Part shown: positions 46,574 to 54,977 of the stretch, piece by piece
Position numbering within the stretch: position 1 is the first letter of the stretch
How the letters are laid out: every line of letters starts with the position of its first letter
Assembly (NCBI RefSeq): GCF_003938605.1
Contig: NZ_RHWX01000003.1
Location: 185,834-249,833, forward strand
Source of the DNA: Brevundimonas sp. 357
Lineage (GTDB): Bacteria > Pseudomonadota > Alphaproteobacteria > Caulobacterales > Caulobacteraceae
Direction of reading: 5' to 3'
DNA: 64,000 nucleotides
Position numbers and translations under genes: made by a program
The notes under the pieces: generated by a model
Database searches by the model: none
Told to the model about the DNA's origin: nothing
Seen by the model: only the letters and a program-made list of their open reading frames with translations

Positions 46574-48157
46574 TCATGCGGCGACGGCGCCGGGGCGGCC
46601 CGATTCAACGGTCCAGGATTTCAGGGTCGACAGGCTGGCCTTGGGGTCGCGCACGTCGCTGATGACCTGATAGCGCGTATCCATGCGGTCGGGGCGCACG
46701 TCGATCGACATATAGCCGCGCGGGCGGCTGTCGAAGAACTTCACCTGCGGATTATTGGGCATGACGGCCATCAGCCCGTCGTAGCTGGGGCCGGTCGAGG
46801 TGATGGAGGTGCCGACGAACTCGGTCGCCACTGTGGCCGACGACGGGTCGCGGCTGTCCAGCTTCACGTCATTGGTCCAGAAGGAGTGGTAGTCGCCGCT
46901 GAGGACCACGGGGTTGGACGGCTTCAGCTCGGACAGGGCCGAGGTCAGACGCTCGCGGGCGGCGGGGAAGCCGTCCCATGTGTCGGTCCAGTAGCGGTTC
47001 TCCTCGGCCGGACTGCGGGCCAGGCGCAGGCCCGCCATGACCAGGTTCTGGCCCAGGATGTTCCAGCGCGCCTCGGCGCGGGCCAGGCCGTCGTACAGCC
47101 AGCGTTCCTGCTCGAAGCCGAGGAAGGTGCGCGACGGGTCCAGGCGGTCGGTGCAAGTCGCGTCGGTGACGATCTGGCCCTTGCCGCCGTTGGCGCCGTC
47201 GCTGCACGGCTGTTTCGAGCGGTATTGGCGGCCGTCCAGCATGAAGAACTCGGCCAGCTTGCCATAGCGGACGCGGCGATAGATCGGCATCTGCAGGGCG
47301 GCGCTTAGGCGCGTGCGGCGGATCGGCATGGCTTCGTAGAAGGCCTGGTAGGCGGCGGCGCGGCGTTGCAGGAAGTCATTGGGCGCAACGCCCGAAATCT
47401 TGGACCAGACGCCGGAATAGTCGTCCTGAACCTCGTGATCGTCCCAGACGGCGAGGCAGGGGGCGGCGGCGTGCAGACGCTGCAGGTTCGCATCGGTGCG
47501 GTGCAGGGCGTAGCGGTTGCGATAGCCCGCCAGCGATGTCGCCTCTTCCAGATTATAGGGACGCACCACCTGGTCGGCGCGGTCCGGCCCCAGGCTGTAC
47601 TCATAGATGTAGTCGCCCAGGAACAGGGTCAGGTCCGGCTGTTCGTCGGCCATGTGGCCGTAGGCGCTGAAATAGCCGCGCTCCCAGTGCGAGCAGGAGG
47701 CGACGGCGAGGCGCAGCCGGTCGGCGCTGGCGTTCGGGGCGGGCGTGGTCAGGGCGCGGCCGGTCGGGCTCTGCTGGCCCTGGGCGGTGAAGCGGTACCA
47801 GTAGGGGCGATGGGGGCTGAGGCCCGCGACCTCGACGTGCAGGCTGTGGGCGGCGTCGCGGTCGGCGGTCGCGTTGCCGGCGGCGACGATGCGGCGGAAC
47901 TGGTCGTCGGCGGCCACTTCCCAGCGCACGGGAATGGCGGCGTCGAGGCCGCCCAGACCGTCGGCGGCCAGGGGATCGGCGGCCAACCGGGTCCAGATGA
48001 CGAAGCCGTCCGGCGCGGGATCGCCGCTGGCGACGCCCAGCGGAAACAGATAGGCGCCGCCTGCCTGGGCGCGACCGAAACTCAGCACGGCGGGCGCGAC
48101 GACCAGACCCGTCAGCAGGGTGCGGCGATCAAGGCGGGAAGCGGAGTAAGCCATCAT
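46574..48157 (-). CDS. phoD: PhoD-type alkaline phosphatase/phosphodiesterase with Tat signal
   Basis: 527 residues. Tat signal SRLDRRTLLTGLVVAPAVLS. The N-terminal domain has YLFPLGVASGDPAPDGFVIW and WYRFTAQGQQSPTGRALTTP. The catalytic metal site has RLAVASCSHWERGYFSAYGH, LFLGDYIYEYS (Asp), CLAVWDDHEVQDDYSG (Asp-His) and VVLSGDYHSFWTND. The family uses Ca/Fe and releases phosphate from mono- and diesters. It shares an operon with the PAP2 gene and lies just downstream of a TonB receptor, with a hairpin between. Confidence 0.93.
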   Translation of the reverse strand: MMAYSASRLDRRTLLTGLVVAPAVLSFGRAQAGGAYLFPLGVASGDPAPDGFVIWTRLAADPLAADGLGGLDAAIPVRWEVAADDQFRRIVAAGNATADRDAAHSLHVEVAGLSPHRPYWYRFTAQGQQSPTGRALTTPAPNASADRLRLAVASCSHWERGYFSAYGHMADEQPDLTLFLGDYIYEYSLGPDRADQVVRPYNLEEATSLAGYRNRYALHRTDANLQRLHAAAPCLAVWDDHEVQDDYSGVWSKISGVAPNDFLQRRAAAYQAFYEAMPIRRTRLSAALQMPIYRRVRYGKLAEFFMLDGRQYRSKQPCSDGANGGKGQIVTDATCTDRLDPSRTFLGFEQERWLYDGLARAEARWNILGQNLVMAGLRLARSPAEENRYWTDTWDGFPAARERLTSALSELKPSNPVVLSGDYHSFWTNDVKLDSRDPSSATVATEFVGTSITSTGPSYDGLMAVMPNNPQVKFFDSRPRGYMSIDVRPDRMDTRYQVISDVRDPKASLSTLKSWTVESGRPGAVAA

Positions 48158-48177
48158 ACCATCAGGAAAAGGCGCAA

Positions 48178-48203
48178 GGCGGACCGGCCGGAACCGGCCC
48201 GCC
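48178..48203 (-). terminator. Hairpin between TonB receptor and phoD
   Basis: On the minus strand a GC-rich stem (GGCGGGCCGG / CCGGTCCGCC with one mismatch) with short loop is followed by TTGCGCCTTTTCC. It lies directly after the receptor stop and before phoD, so it is a likely terminator or attenuator. Confidence 0.6.
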
Positions 48204-48220
48204 TCACTCGGGAGGAAGCC

Positions 48221-50437
48221 TTAGAAGTCCACCGACAGGCGCACGCCGTAGGTGCGGCCCTGGCTGGGCGAGGTGGTCGGACGCGCCGAGCCGTTGAAGC
48301 CGTTGCGGGTCTCTTCGTAATAGGTGTTGAACATGTTCCGCACCCACAGGCCCGCGCGCCAGTTGGCGCCCGCCGGGCTGACGCTGAAGTTGGCGTTCCA
48401 CAGCCAGTAGGCGTCGATGATCGATGAGGAGCTGACGGAATACAGCTCGTCTCGATAGTTGTAGTTGGTCTCGGCGCGCAGCTCCCACCCGGCCGCTTCC
48501 CAGTCATAGGCGACCGAGCCGCCATAGTTCATCTTGGGGAAGGACAGGCGCTCGCCGGAGCGGTCGTTGGTGATGATGACGTCCCAGGGGCCGTCCTTGG
48601 GATTGGCGGCGTCGGTCTTGGCGCCGTCGATGGCGAAGTACTCGTCATACTCGCCGGTCTTGTAGCCGATGTTCTGGCTGATGGTCAGGCCGTCGACCGG
48701 CACCCAGGTCAGCTCGATCTCGCCGCCCCAGATGTGCGACTTGGGCACATTGGTGATCTTGCCCAGGCGGCCGGTGATCCGGTCGTATTCCAGCCCCTGA
48801 ACCTGCTGGTCCTTGTAGTCATAGTAGAACAGGGCGCCGTTCAGACGCAGGCGGCGGTCGAACAGGTCCGACTTGATCCCGGTCTCATAGGCGATGACGA
48901 TTTCCGGCTTGAACGGGGTCGCCGAGGTGGCGTTGTAGGTGGTGAAGCCGCCCGATTTCACCCCGCGCGCCACGCTGGCGTAGAAGAGGGCGTCGTCCGT
49001 CAGCTTGTATTCCAGGCCCAGGCGGCCGGAGACCTCGTTCAGATCAGTGTCGTAGCTGGTGGTCGGCGGCGGCGGATTGGGCGCGACCGAGGTGCCGCCG
49101 CTGTCCAGGGTCCGCTCTTCCGTCTCCCAACGCAGGCCGGCGATCAGGTTCAGGCGCTCGTTCACCTGATAGGAGTTGTGGGTGAAGACGCCGAAGGCTG
49201 ACACTGACTGGCCATAGGCGGTGTTGATCAGGTTCGGCTGCCCCCGGAAGTTGGTGTAGAAGCCGCCGTCGATGCTTTCGTCAGCATAGTGGGCGCCGAT
49301 CATCCAGCTGAGGGGGCCGTCGCCGTTGGAGCTCAGGCGCAGCTCCTGAGCGAAGACGTCGATGTCGTTGTAGAAGAAGACGTTCGACTCGTTGAAGCGG
49401 GTGCTGTCCCAGTCGTTGAACTCGCTGCGCGAAAAGGTCTGGTAGGCGGTGATCGAGGTCAGGTCGGCCCAGCCCAGGTCGGCCTTGATGCGGGCGCTGA
49501 CGTCGAAGCCGTCGTTGTCGCGGAACGGCTTGGCGTTCAGGCCGACCCCGGCCACGGCCGCCATTTCCGGCGATATGCCCCAGCCCGTGATCCTCCAGGC
49601 CGTATCCTTGGGATAGGTCACGGCGCCGCCCGAGACCGTGTACGGCCCCAGCAGGCGGAAGCCGCGGCCGTCCGACTTGTCGATTGAATAGGTGGCGGCC
49701 AGGTCGACGGTGACGGCCTCGCTGGCGTCCCAGGTCAGGCGACCGCGGATGGCGCTCTTGTCGAGGTCGCCCAGCTTTTCGCCGGTATCGCGGTGGTATT
49801 GCCAGGCGCCGCCCTGTTCGGTGACGGCAGCCAGGCGGCCCAGCAGGTTGGGCGCGATCTGACCCGAGACATAGCCCTCGACCTTGAAGCGATCGAACGT
49901 GCCGTATTCGGCGTTGAAGCCGGCGCGGAAGTCGGCCGTGGGCGCATTGGTGATGATGTTGACGGCGCCGCCGGTGGTGTTGCGGCCGTAGAGGGTGCCT
50001 TGCGGGCCGCGCAGGACTTCCATGCGCGCCACGTCGAACAGGGCGCCCTGGGTCGTCACCGTATAGGGATGGGCCACTTCATCGACATAGATGCCGACCG
50101 TCGAGGCGTTGTTTGAGGAGTATTCGCGCGCGCCGATGCCGCGGATGCGGAACTGAGGCTGGCCGCCGCCGAACTGGCTGTCGACTTCCATGTTGGGGAC
50201 GGCGTTCTCCAGGTCGTTGACGACCGATATGCCCTTCTCGTCCAGTTGTTCGCCACCGATGACGCTGAGCGAGACGCCCACGTCCTGGCTGGCCTGCTCG
50301 CGACGCTGGGCGGTGACGATGATCTCGTCGACGCGCGTGGCCTGATCCCCCGATCGGGCGTCGCTCTGAGCGTTCGCGTTGGAGAAGGCGGCCAGGGTCA
50401 GCAGGCTGACCGACGACGCCAGTAGGTGTTTTCTCAT
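48221..50437 (-). CDS. TonB-dependent outer-membrane receptor A (738 aa)
   Basis: The start at 50437 is preceded by GGAGAGGG and followed by a signal peptide (KHLLASSVSLLTLAAFSNAN). The plug starts with VDEIIVTAQRREQASQDVGV (TonB-box type region) and has GVGIYVDEV-type VGIYVDEVAHPYTVTTQGAL and VLRGPQGTLYGRNTTGGAVN. The barrel ends with GRTYGVRLSVDF. It is clearly related to receptor B at 51930-54128 (same plug motifs and barrel layout). It starts 27 bases after the aminotransferase stop, in the same operon, which points to uptake of a substrate for that enzyme. Downstream is the phosphatase pair. Confidence 0.93.
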   Translation of the reverse strand: MRKHLLASSVSLLTLAAFSNANAQSDARSGDQATRVDEIIVTAQRREQASQDVGVSLSVIGGEQLDEKGISVVNDLENAVPNMEVDSQFGGGQPQFRIRGIGAREYSSNNASTVGIYVDEVAHPYTVTTQGALFDVARMEVLRGPQGTLYGRNTTGGAVNIITNAPTADFRAGFNAEYGTFDRFKVEGYVSGQIAPNLLGRLAAVTEQGGAWQYHRDTGEKLGDLDKSAIRGRLTWDASEAVTVDLAATYSIDKSDGRGFRLLGPYTVSGGAVTYPKDTAWRITGWGISPEMAAVAGVGLNAKPFRDNDGFDVSARIKADLGWADLTSITAYQTFSRSEFNDWDSTRFNESNVFFYNDIDVFAQELRLSSNGDGPLSWMIGAHYADESIDGGFYTNFRGQPNLINTAYGQSVSAFGVFTHNSYQVNERLNLIAGLRWETEERTLDSGGTSVAPNPPPPTTSYDTDLNEVSGRLGLEYKLTDDALFYASVARGVKSGGFTTYNATSATPFKPEIVIAYETGIKSDLFDRRLRLNGALFYYDYKDQQVQGLEYDRITGRLGKITNVPKSHIWGGEIELTWVPVDGLTISQNIGYKTGEYDEYFAIDGAKTDAANPKDGPWDVIITNDRSGERLSFPKMNYGGSVAYDWEAAGWELRAETNYNYRDELYSVSSSSIIDAYWLWNANFSVSPAGANWRAGLWVRNMFNTYYEETRNGFNGSARPTTSPSQGRTYGVRLSVDF

Positions 50438-50464
50438 TCTATTCCCTCTCCTCGACACCCCTGA

Positions 50465-51796
50465 TCAGGGTGTTTTTTCTATGATCCCTGACAGGCGGCC
50501 GATCAGTTCGTCGATCTGTTCCCGGCTGATAATCAGCGGGGGCGACAGGGCGATGACATCCGCCGTCACCCGGATCAGCAGCCCTTCGTCGAACGCCTGG
50601 TGGAAGACCTCGGTCGCGCGGGCGCCGGGCGCGCCGGGGCGCGGCTCCAGCTCGATCCCCGCAACCAGACCCAGATCGCGGATGTCGATGACGTGGCGCA
50701 GCCCCCTCAGACTGTGCACGGCGTCCTGCCAATAGGGCGTCAGTTCGGTCGCGCGCTGGAACAGGCCTTCGCTCTCATAGACGTCGAGCGTCGCCAGACC
50801 GGCCGCCGCCGCCAGCGGGTGGCCGGAATAGGTGTAGCCGTGGAAGAACTCGATGCCCGGCCCGGCGGCGCCCTCGACCACCGCCTGGTAGACGGCGCTG
50901 CTGACGCCGACGGCGCCCATCGGCACGGCGCCGTTGGTCAGCCCCTTGGCGCAGGTCATCAGGTCGGGCGTGACGCCCAGGGCCTCGGCCGCCGTAAGGG
51001 CGCCCAGGCGGCCGAAGCCGGTGATGACCTCATCGAAGATCAGCAGGATGCCGTGCTGCGCCGTGATCTCGCGCAGGCGCTCCAGATAGCCGAGCGGCGG
51101 CACGATCACCCCGGCCGAGCCGGACATGGGCTCGACGATGACGGCGGCGATGGTCTCGGCGCCGTGGGTCTCGATCAGGGCCTCCAACTCATCGGCCAGA
51201 TGCAGGCCCCAGGCGGGCTGGCCGCGCGTGAAGGCGGCCTCGTCCAGGTTCAGCGTGTGCGACAGGTGGTCGACGCCGGGCAGGGTGGGGAATCCGCGCT
51301 TGTTGTTCTCCAGCCCGCCGACGGAAATACCGCCGAAGCCGACGCCGTGATAGCCCTTCTGGCGGCCGATCAGGCGCGTGCGGTTCTCGAACCCCCTGGC
51401 CGATTGATAGGCGAGGGCGATCTTCAGGGCGGTGTCGACCGCCTCTGACCCCGAACCGGCGAAGAAGACGTGGTTCAGGTCGCCGGGCAGCAGCATGCCC
51501 AGACGCGAGGCCAGCTCGAACGCCAGCGGGTGACCCAGCTGGAAGGTCGGGGCGTAATCCAGAATCTCGGCCTGACGCTGGATGGCCTCGACGATCGGCC
51601 GGCGGGCGTGACCGGCGTTGACGCACCACAGGCCGGCGGTGCCGTCCAGCACCGCCCGGCCGTCCGGCGTGAAGTAGTGCATGTCCCTGGCTGAGGCGAA
51701 CAGGCGAGGCTGCGCCTTGAAGACGCGGTTCGCCGTGAACGGCATCCAGAATGGATCAAGGTCGTTGGCGGCCTTGCCGACGCTTGCAGCGGTCAT
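50465..51796 (-). CDS. Class III aminotransferase, beta-alanine:pyruvate (omega-amino acid) type
   Basis: 443 residues. A fold-type I PLP enzyme: NDLDPFWMPFTANRVFKAQP start, GLWCVNAGHARRPIVEAIQR, FAGSGSEAVDTALKIALAYQ (PLP phosphate cup), GILLIFDEVITGFGRLGALT (Asp of DEV), and the Schiff-base Lys in MTCAKGLTNGAVPMGAVGVS. The N-terminus and the FWMPFTANR segment are typical of beta-alanine:pyruvate aminotransferases, which use omega-amino acids or amines with pyruvate. The exact amine is not determined. Upstream is a palindrome shared with two other units of this cluster. Confidence 0.92.
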   Translation of the reverse strand: MTAASVGKAANDLDPFWMPFTANRVFKAQPRLFASARDMHYFTPDGRAVLDGTAGLWCVNAGHARRPIVEAIQRQAEILDYAPTFQLGHPLAFELASRLGMLLPGDLNHVFFAGSGSEAVDTALKIALAYQSARGFENRTRLIGRQKGYHGVGFGGISVGGLENNKRGFPTLPGVDHLSHTLNLDEAAFTRGQPAWGLHLADELEALIETHGAETIAAVIVEPMSGSAGVIVPPLGYLERLREITAQHGILLIFDEVITGFGRLGALTAAEALGVTPDLMTCAKGLTNGAVPMGAVGVSSAVYQAVVEGAAGPGIEFFHGYTYSGHPLAAAAGLATLDVYESEGLFQRATELTPYWQDAVHSLRGLRHVIDIRDLGLVAGIELEPRPGAPGARATEVFHQAFDEGLLIRVTADVIALSPPLIISREQIDELIGRLSGIIEKTP

Positions 51797-51870
51797 GCGG
51801 TCATCCTCTGTCTTTCGCCAGTAGCGGACGAACCGCGACGAAAGGGAAGACTGTTACTTGTCAGGCGCAA

Positions 51871-51903
51871 CATGCAGATAAAAAAAGGTATTTTGCCTGC
51901 ATG
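51871..51903. repeat. Inverted repeat CATGCAG...CTGCATG
   Basis: CATGCAG at 51871-51877 pairs with CTGCATG at 51897-51903; the 19 bases between are A/T-rich (ATAAAAAAAGGTATTTTGC). It overlaps the operator copy at 51902 by two bases. It could be part of the same control region or of the promoter. Confidence 0.4.
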
Positions 51904-51919
51904 CTCGATTTACTGAGCG
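51902..51919. promoter_or_regulatory. Candidate operator (copy 1) of a shared regulon motif
   Basis: TGCTCGATTTACTGAGCG: half-site TGCTCG, 6-base spacer, half-site TGAGCG. It is 106 bases upstream of the aminotransferase start. It has the same architecture as copies at 54374-54391 and 59723-59740, consensus TGMTCR-N6-TGAKCR. Probable binding site of the XRE-cupin regulator; no binding has been shown. Confidence 0.55.
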
Positions 51920-51929
51920 GGGTGATCGA

Positions 51930-54128
51930 TCAGTAGCGCAGGGTCAGCCGCGCGCCGATGGTGCGCGGCGTTCCGGGTTGGGCGATGTCGGCGCTGGTGA
52001 AGAAGTTGCGGGTCAGGTCGTAGTCCTGATCGAACAGGTTCCGTGCCCAGAAGGCCACGGACCAGGCGGCGTCCTCGGGGCCGATGGTGACGCTGGCGTT
52101 GGCCAGCCAATAGGCCTCGACATCGTATTTGGCGCCCAGCCAGGACGGGTACTCGTCACGATAGCTGTAGTTGGCCTCGGCCGTGACCGCGAAGCCGCCG
52201 ACCGTCCAGTCGTAGCTGACCGAGCCGCCGTACGACCAAGCGGGGAAGGGGATCTTTTGGCCTGACTTGTCGATGTAGACGGTGGCGCGGGGAATCTGCT
52301 GGCAGGCGCCGATGTCCAGGTCGACGAAGTCGGTGTACTCGCCCTTCTTGTAGCTGAGGTTCTGGCTGATCCGCAGACCGGCGGCGGGGCGGAAGACGCC
52401 CTCCAGCTCCGCGCCGTAGATCTTGGAATCGGCGTTGGTGAAGCGGCCGACCGGGCCGTTGGCGCCGCAGACGGCCGACAGCACCTGCTGGCCGTTGTAG
52501 TCGTAGTAGTAGGCCGCGCCGTTGATCTGCACCGCGCGCGACGGGTCAGCCTTGAAGCCCAGCTCATAGGCCCAGAGGATTTCCGGATCGAAGGGCTCGA
52601 TGCCGCTGCTGTCGCCGGTGTTGTAGGTGGTGAAGCCGCCCGACTTGGCGCCCCGGCTGGCCGAACCGTAGATCAGGACGTTGTCGGCGGGCTTGAACTC
52701 CAGCGCCGCCTTGCCGGTCAAAGGCGTCATCTTGGTGTCGACGCTGGTCGGGGGCAGGGCGGTGGCGCCGCCGAAGGCCGAGCCGAAGCCTTCAAGTTCA
52801 CGCGTTTCTTCTTCGTAGCGCAGGCCCAGGATGGCTTTCCACCGCTCGGAGAAGGCGTATTCGGCCTGACCGAACAGGCTCCACGACTCGACCTTCTGGT
52901 CATAGGTGACCTGGGCGTAGGTGTTGTAGATGTCGATGAAGTCCGAGAAGTAGCGCTCGTTGAGATCCTGTTTGGAATAGTAGAATCCGGCCACCCAGGT
53001 CAGGGGGCTGTCGTTGTCCGAGGCCAGGCGCAGTTCCTGCGACAGAACCTTCACGTCGCTGCCGAAGAAGGTGTCGGCCTCGACCGAGGCGCTGGAGTCC
53101 CAGTCGCCGTATTCGCTGCGGTCCAGGGTCTCATAGCTGGTGATGCTGGACAGGTTCATGCCCTTGAGCGCCAGATTGGCGTTCAGCGAGGCGCCCCAGG
53201 ATGAGTTGTCCCGGCCCGGCTTGGCGTTCACATCCCGGCCGATGGCGTCAGCGAAGCGTTGAGACAGACCCCAGCCGGTCTTGGAGCGGTCCTTGTCGGC
53301 GGGAATGACCGGGCCGGTCCCCAGGCGGGTGTGCAGCTCGCTGATCAGATACAGGCCCTGGTTCTCGGACTTGTCGACGCCGCCGTGGACGTCGAGCAGG
53401 GCCGTGAAGGTCTCATTGGGCGTCCATTCCAGCAGGGCGCGGGCGCCGGTGCGATCGGCGTCGCCCAGGCTTTCGCCCGTGTCGCGGTTGCGCTGCCAGG
53501 CGCCGCCCTGTTCGGTCGAGACGGCCAGACGGCCGCGCAACGTGTCGGTCAGCGGGCCGGAGACATAGCCCTCGCCCCGGAACAGGTTGTGGCTGCCCCA
53601 TTCGGTCATCAGGCCTGCGGTCAGCTCCTCGGTCGGGCGTTTGGTGACGAAGCTGATGGCGCCGCCGGTGGTGTTGCGGCCGTAGAGGGTGCCTTGCGGC
53701 CCGCGCAGCACCTCGACCCGGTCGATGTCGAAGATCAGTCCCTGCGTCATGACGGGGACCGGATAAGCGACCTCGTTCACGTAGACGCCGACCGTGGGCG
53801 AGTTGTTGGAGGCGTAGTCCTGAAAGCCGACGCCGCGCATGCGGAACTGGGCCGCGCCGCCGCCGAAGGCCGGTTCGACCTCCAGGTTGGGCGTGGCGTT
53901 CTGAAGCTGGTTGACGTTGGTGACGCCCTGCTGCGTCAGGCTTTCACCGCTGAGCACGCTGAGGGCGATGCCCACGTCCTGGGCCGCCTGTTCACGGCGC
54001 TGGGCGGTGACGATGACCTCGTCGACCGTGGTGGCGGCCGGCTCGTCGGGCGCGCGCTGCGCGGCGACGGAGGTGGCGGACAGGGCGAACAGGGCCCCGG
54101 CGGAAACGCTGACCATCAGACGATTCAT
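51930..54128 (-). CDS. TonB-dependent outer-membrane receptor B (732 aa)
   Basis: The start at 54128 is preceded by GGAGG, followed by a signal peptide (NRLMVSVSAGALFALSATSV); an upstream in-frame extension of 64 codons is rejected. The plug starts with VDEVIVTAQRREQAAQDVGI and has VGVYVNEVAYPVPVMTQGLI and VEVLRGPQGTLYGRNTTGGA. The barrel ends with GTPRTIGARLTLRY. It is a paralogue of receptor A. It has its own candidate operator upstream (54374-54391) and lies in the middle of the catabolic cluster, so both receptors are likely to import related compounds. The ligand is unknown. Confidence 0.93.
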   Translation of the reverse strand: MNRLMVSVSAGALFALSATSVAAQRAPDEPAATTVDEVIVTAQRREQAAQDVGIALSVLSGESLTQQGVTNVNQLQNATPNLEVEPAFGGGAAQFRMRGVGFQDYASNNSPTVGVYVNEVAYPVPVMTQGLIFDIDRVEVLRGPQGTLYGRNTTGGAISFVTKRPTEELTAGLMTEWGSHNLFRGEGYVSGPLTDTLRGRLAVSTEQGGAWQRNRDTGESLGDADRTGARALLEWTPNETFTALLDVHGGVDKSENQGLYLISELHTRLGTGPVIPADKDRSKTGWGLSQRFADAIGRDVNAKPGRDNSSWGASLNANLALKGMNLSSITSYETLDRSEYGDWDSSASVEADTFFGSDVKVLSQELRLASDNDSPLTWVAGFYYSKQDLNERYFSDFIDIYNTYAQVTYDQKVESWSLFGQAEYAFSERWKAILGLRYEEETRELEGFGSAFGGATALPPTSVDTKMTPLTGKAALEFKPADNVLIYGSASRGAKSGGFTTYNTGDSSGIEPFDPEILWAYELGFKADPSRAVQINGAAYYYDYNGQQVLSAVCGANGPVGRFTNADSKIYGAELEGVFRPAAGLRISQNLSYKKGEYTDFVDLDIGACQQIPRATVYIDKSGQKIPFPAWSYGGSVSYDWTVGGFAVTAEANYSYRDEYPSWLGAKYDVEAYWLANASVTIGPEDAAWSVAFWARNLFDQDYDLTRNFFTSADIAQPGTPRTIGARLTLRY

Positions 54129-54373
54129 CGTCTTCCTCCCCATGAGGCCGTCGCGGTCTATGGCCGCGTTCAGCCGTCGCGGCCGGGATTGCCCGGTCGC
54201 CGAACTGTCTCCGTAGTCGACGTCTTGTGCAATGCAGCACATTTGTGCGGCTGCTCTGTCGGCGACGGAAACCTCTCTTCCCTCGGCAATCAGTAGCTGC
54301 CTTGGGTCGATTTGGAGCAAGACTGTTTCTTTGGGTGCCTATCTTCCTGTCGCGTAAGGATAAAATAATCCAA

Positions 54374-54391
54374 TGATCGGAATACTGATCA
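54374..54391. promoter_or_regulatory. Candidate operator (copy 2) of a shared regulon motif
   Basis: TGATCGGAATACTGATCA: half-sites TGATCG and TGATCA around a 6-base spacer. It lies 246 bases upstream of the receptor B start, between receptor B and the regulator gene, 16 bases past the regulator's stop. Flanking bases extend it to AATGATC/GATCATT. It fits TGMTCR-N6-TGAKCR with the copies at 51902 and 59723. Confidence 0.5.
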
Positions 54392-54406
54392 TTCGCAACG
54401 GCGCCG

Positions 54407-54973
54407 TTAGAAGGTCGGCGGCGTGCAGGCGCTGATGACCACGCAGGGCGCGTCGCCGATGTTGCGGAAGCGGTGCGGCAGGACGCTGGGAAACAGATAG
54501 CCTTCGCCCGCCTTCAGCACCCGCGACTGGCCGTCGACGGTGACTTCCAGACGGCCGGAGATGATCATGCCGCCTTCCTCTCCCTCGTGGGACAGCATGA
54601 CCCGGCCGCTGTCCGAGCCGGGCTGATAGGTCTCATACAGGATCTGCAGGCTGGAATCCTGGCTGGAGCCCAACTGGCGGTAGGAGACTTCGCCGCGCGA
54701 AATGTCGGTCAGTTCGTCGTGGCGATAGAAGTATTTGGTCGGGGTCTCGAACTCCGAGCTGAAGAAGTCGCCCAGCGATATGCCCGCCGCGTCCAGCAGC
54801 CGTTTCAGCGAGCCGACGGAGGGGCTGGTGCGGCCGCTTTCGACCAGGCTGACGGTGCTGGACGGCACGCCGGCCTTGCGCGCCAGGGCGCGCTGCGACA
54901 GGCCCAGGCGATCCCGAAGGGCGCGCAGGCGCGGGCCGATGATGTTCTCTTCTTCCATGTCGCCACGCGCCAT
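54407..54973 (-). CDS. XRE-family regulator with C-terminal cupin domain (PuuR-like)
   Basis: 188 residues. Helix-turn-helix in residues about 12-66 (LRALRDRLGLSQRALARKAG, PSSTVSLVESGRTSPSVGSL) and a cupin domain in about 110-185 (VMLSHEGEEGGMIISGRLEV, AGEGYLFPSVLPHRFRNIGD). Such PuuR-like proteins repress catabolic genes for polyamines and similar compounds and sense a metabolite in the cupin. It is the last gene of the five-gene operon, 4 bases after the M20 gene. Three palindromes in the cluster are its likely operators. The ATG at 54958 would also be possible. Confidence 0.9.
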   Translation of the reverse strand: MARGDMEEENIIGPRLRALRDRLGLSQRALARKAGVPSSTVSLVESGRTSPSVGSLKRLLDAAGISLGDFFSSEFETPTKYFYRHDELTDISRGEVSYRQLGSSQDSSLQILYETYQPGSDSGRVMLSHEGEEGGMIISGRLEVTVDGQSRVLKAGEGYLFPSVLPHRFRNIGDAPCVVISACTPPTF

Positions 54974-54977
54974 CCTG

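Noticed and set aside
50452..50480. CACCCCTGATCAGGGTG palindrome followed by Ts near the aminotransferase stop
   Set aside because: The T-run is on the plus strand, where no gene ends; on the minus strand it is followed by C/G, so a terminator is not supported.
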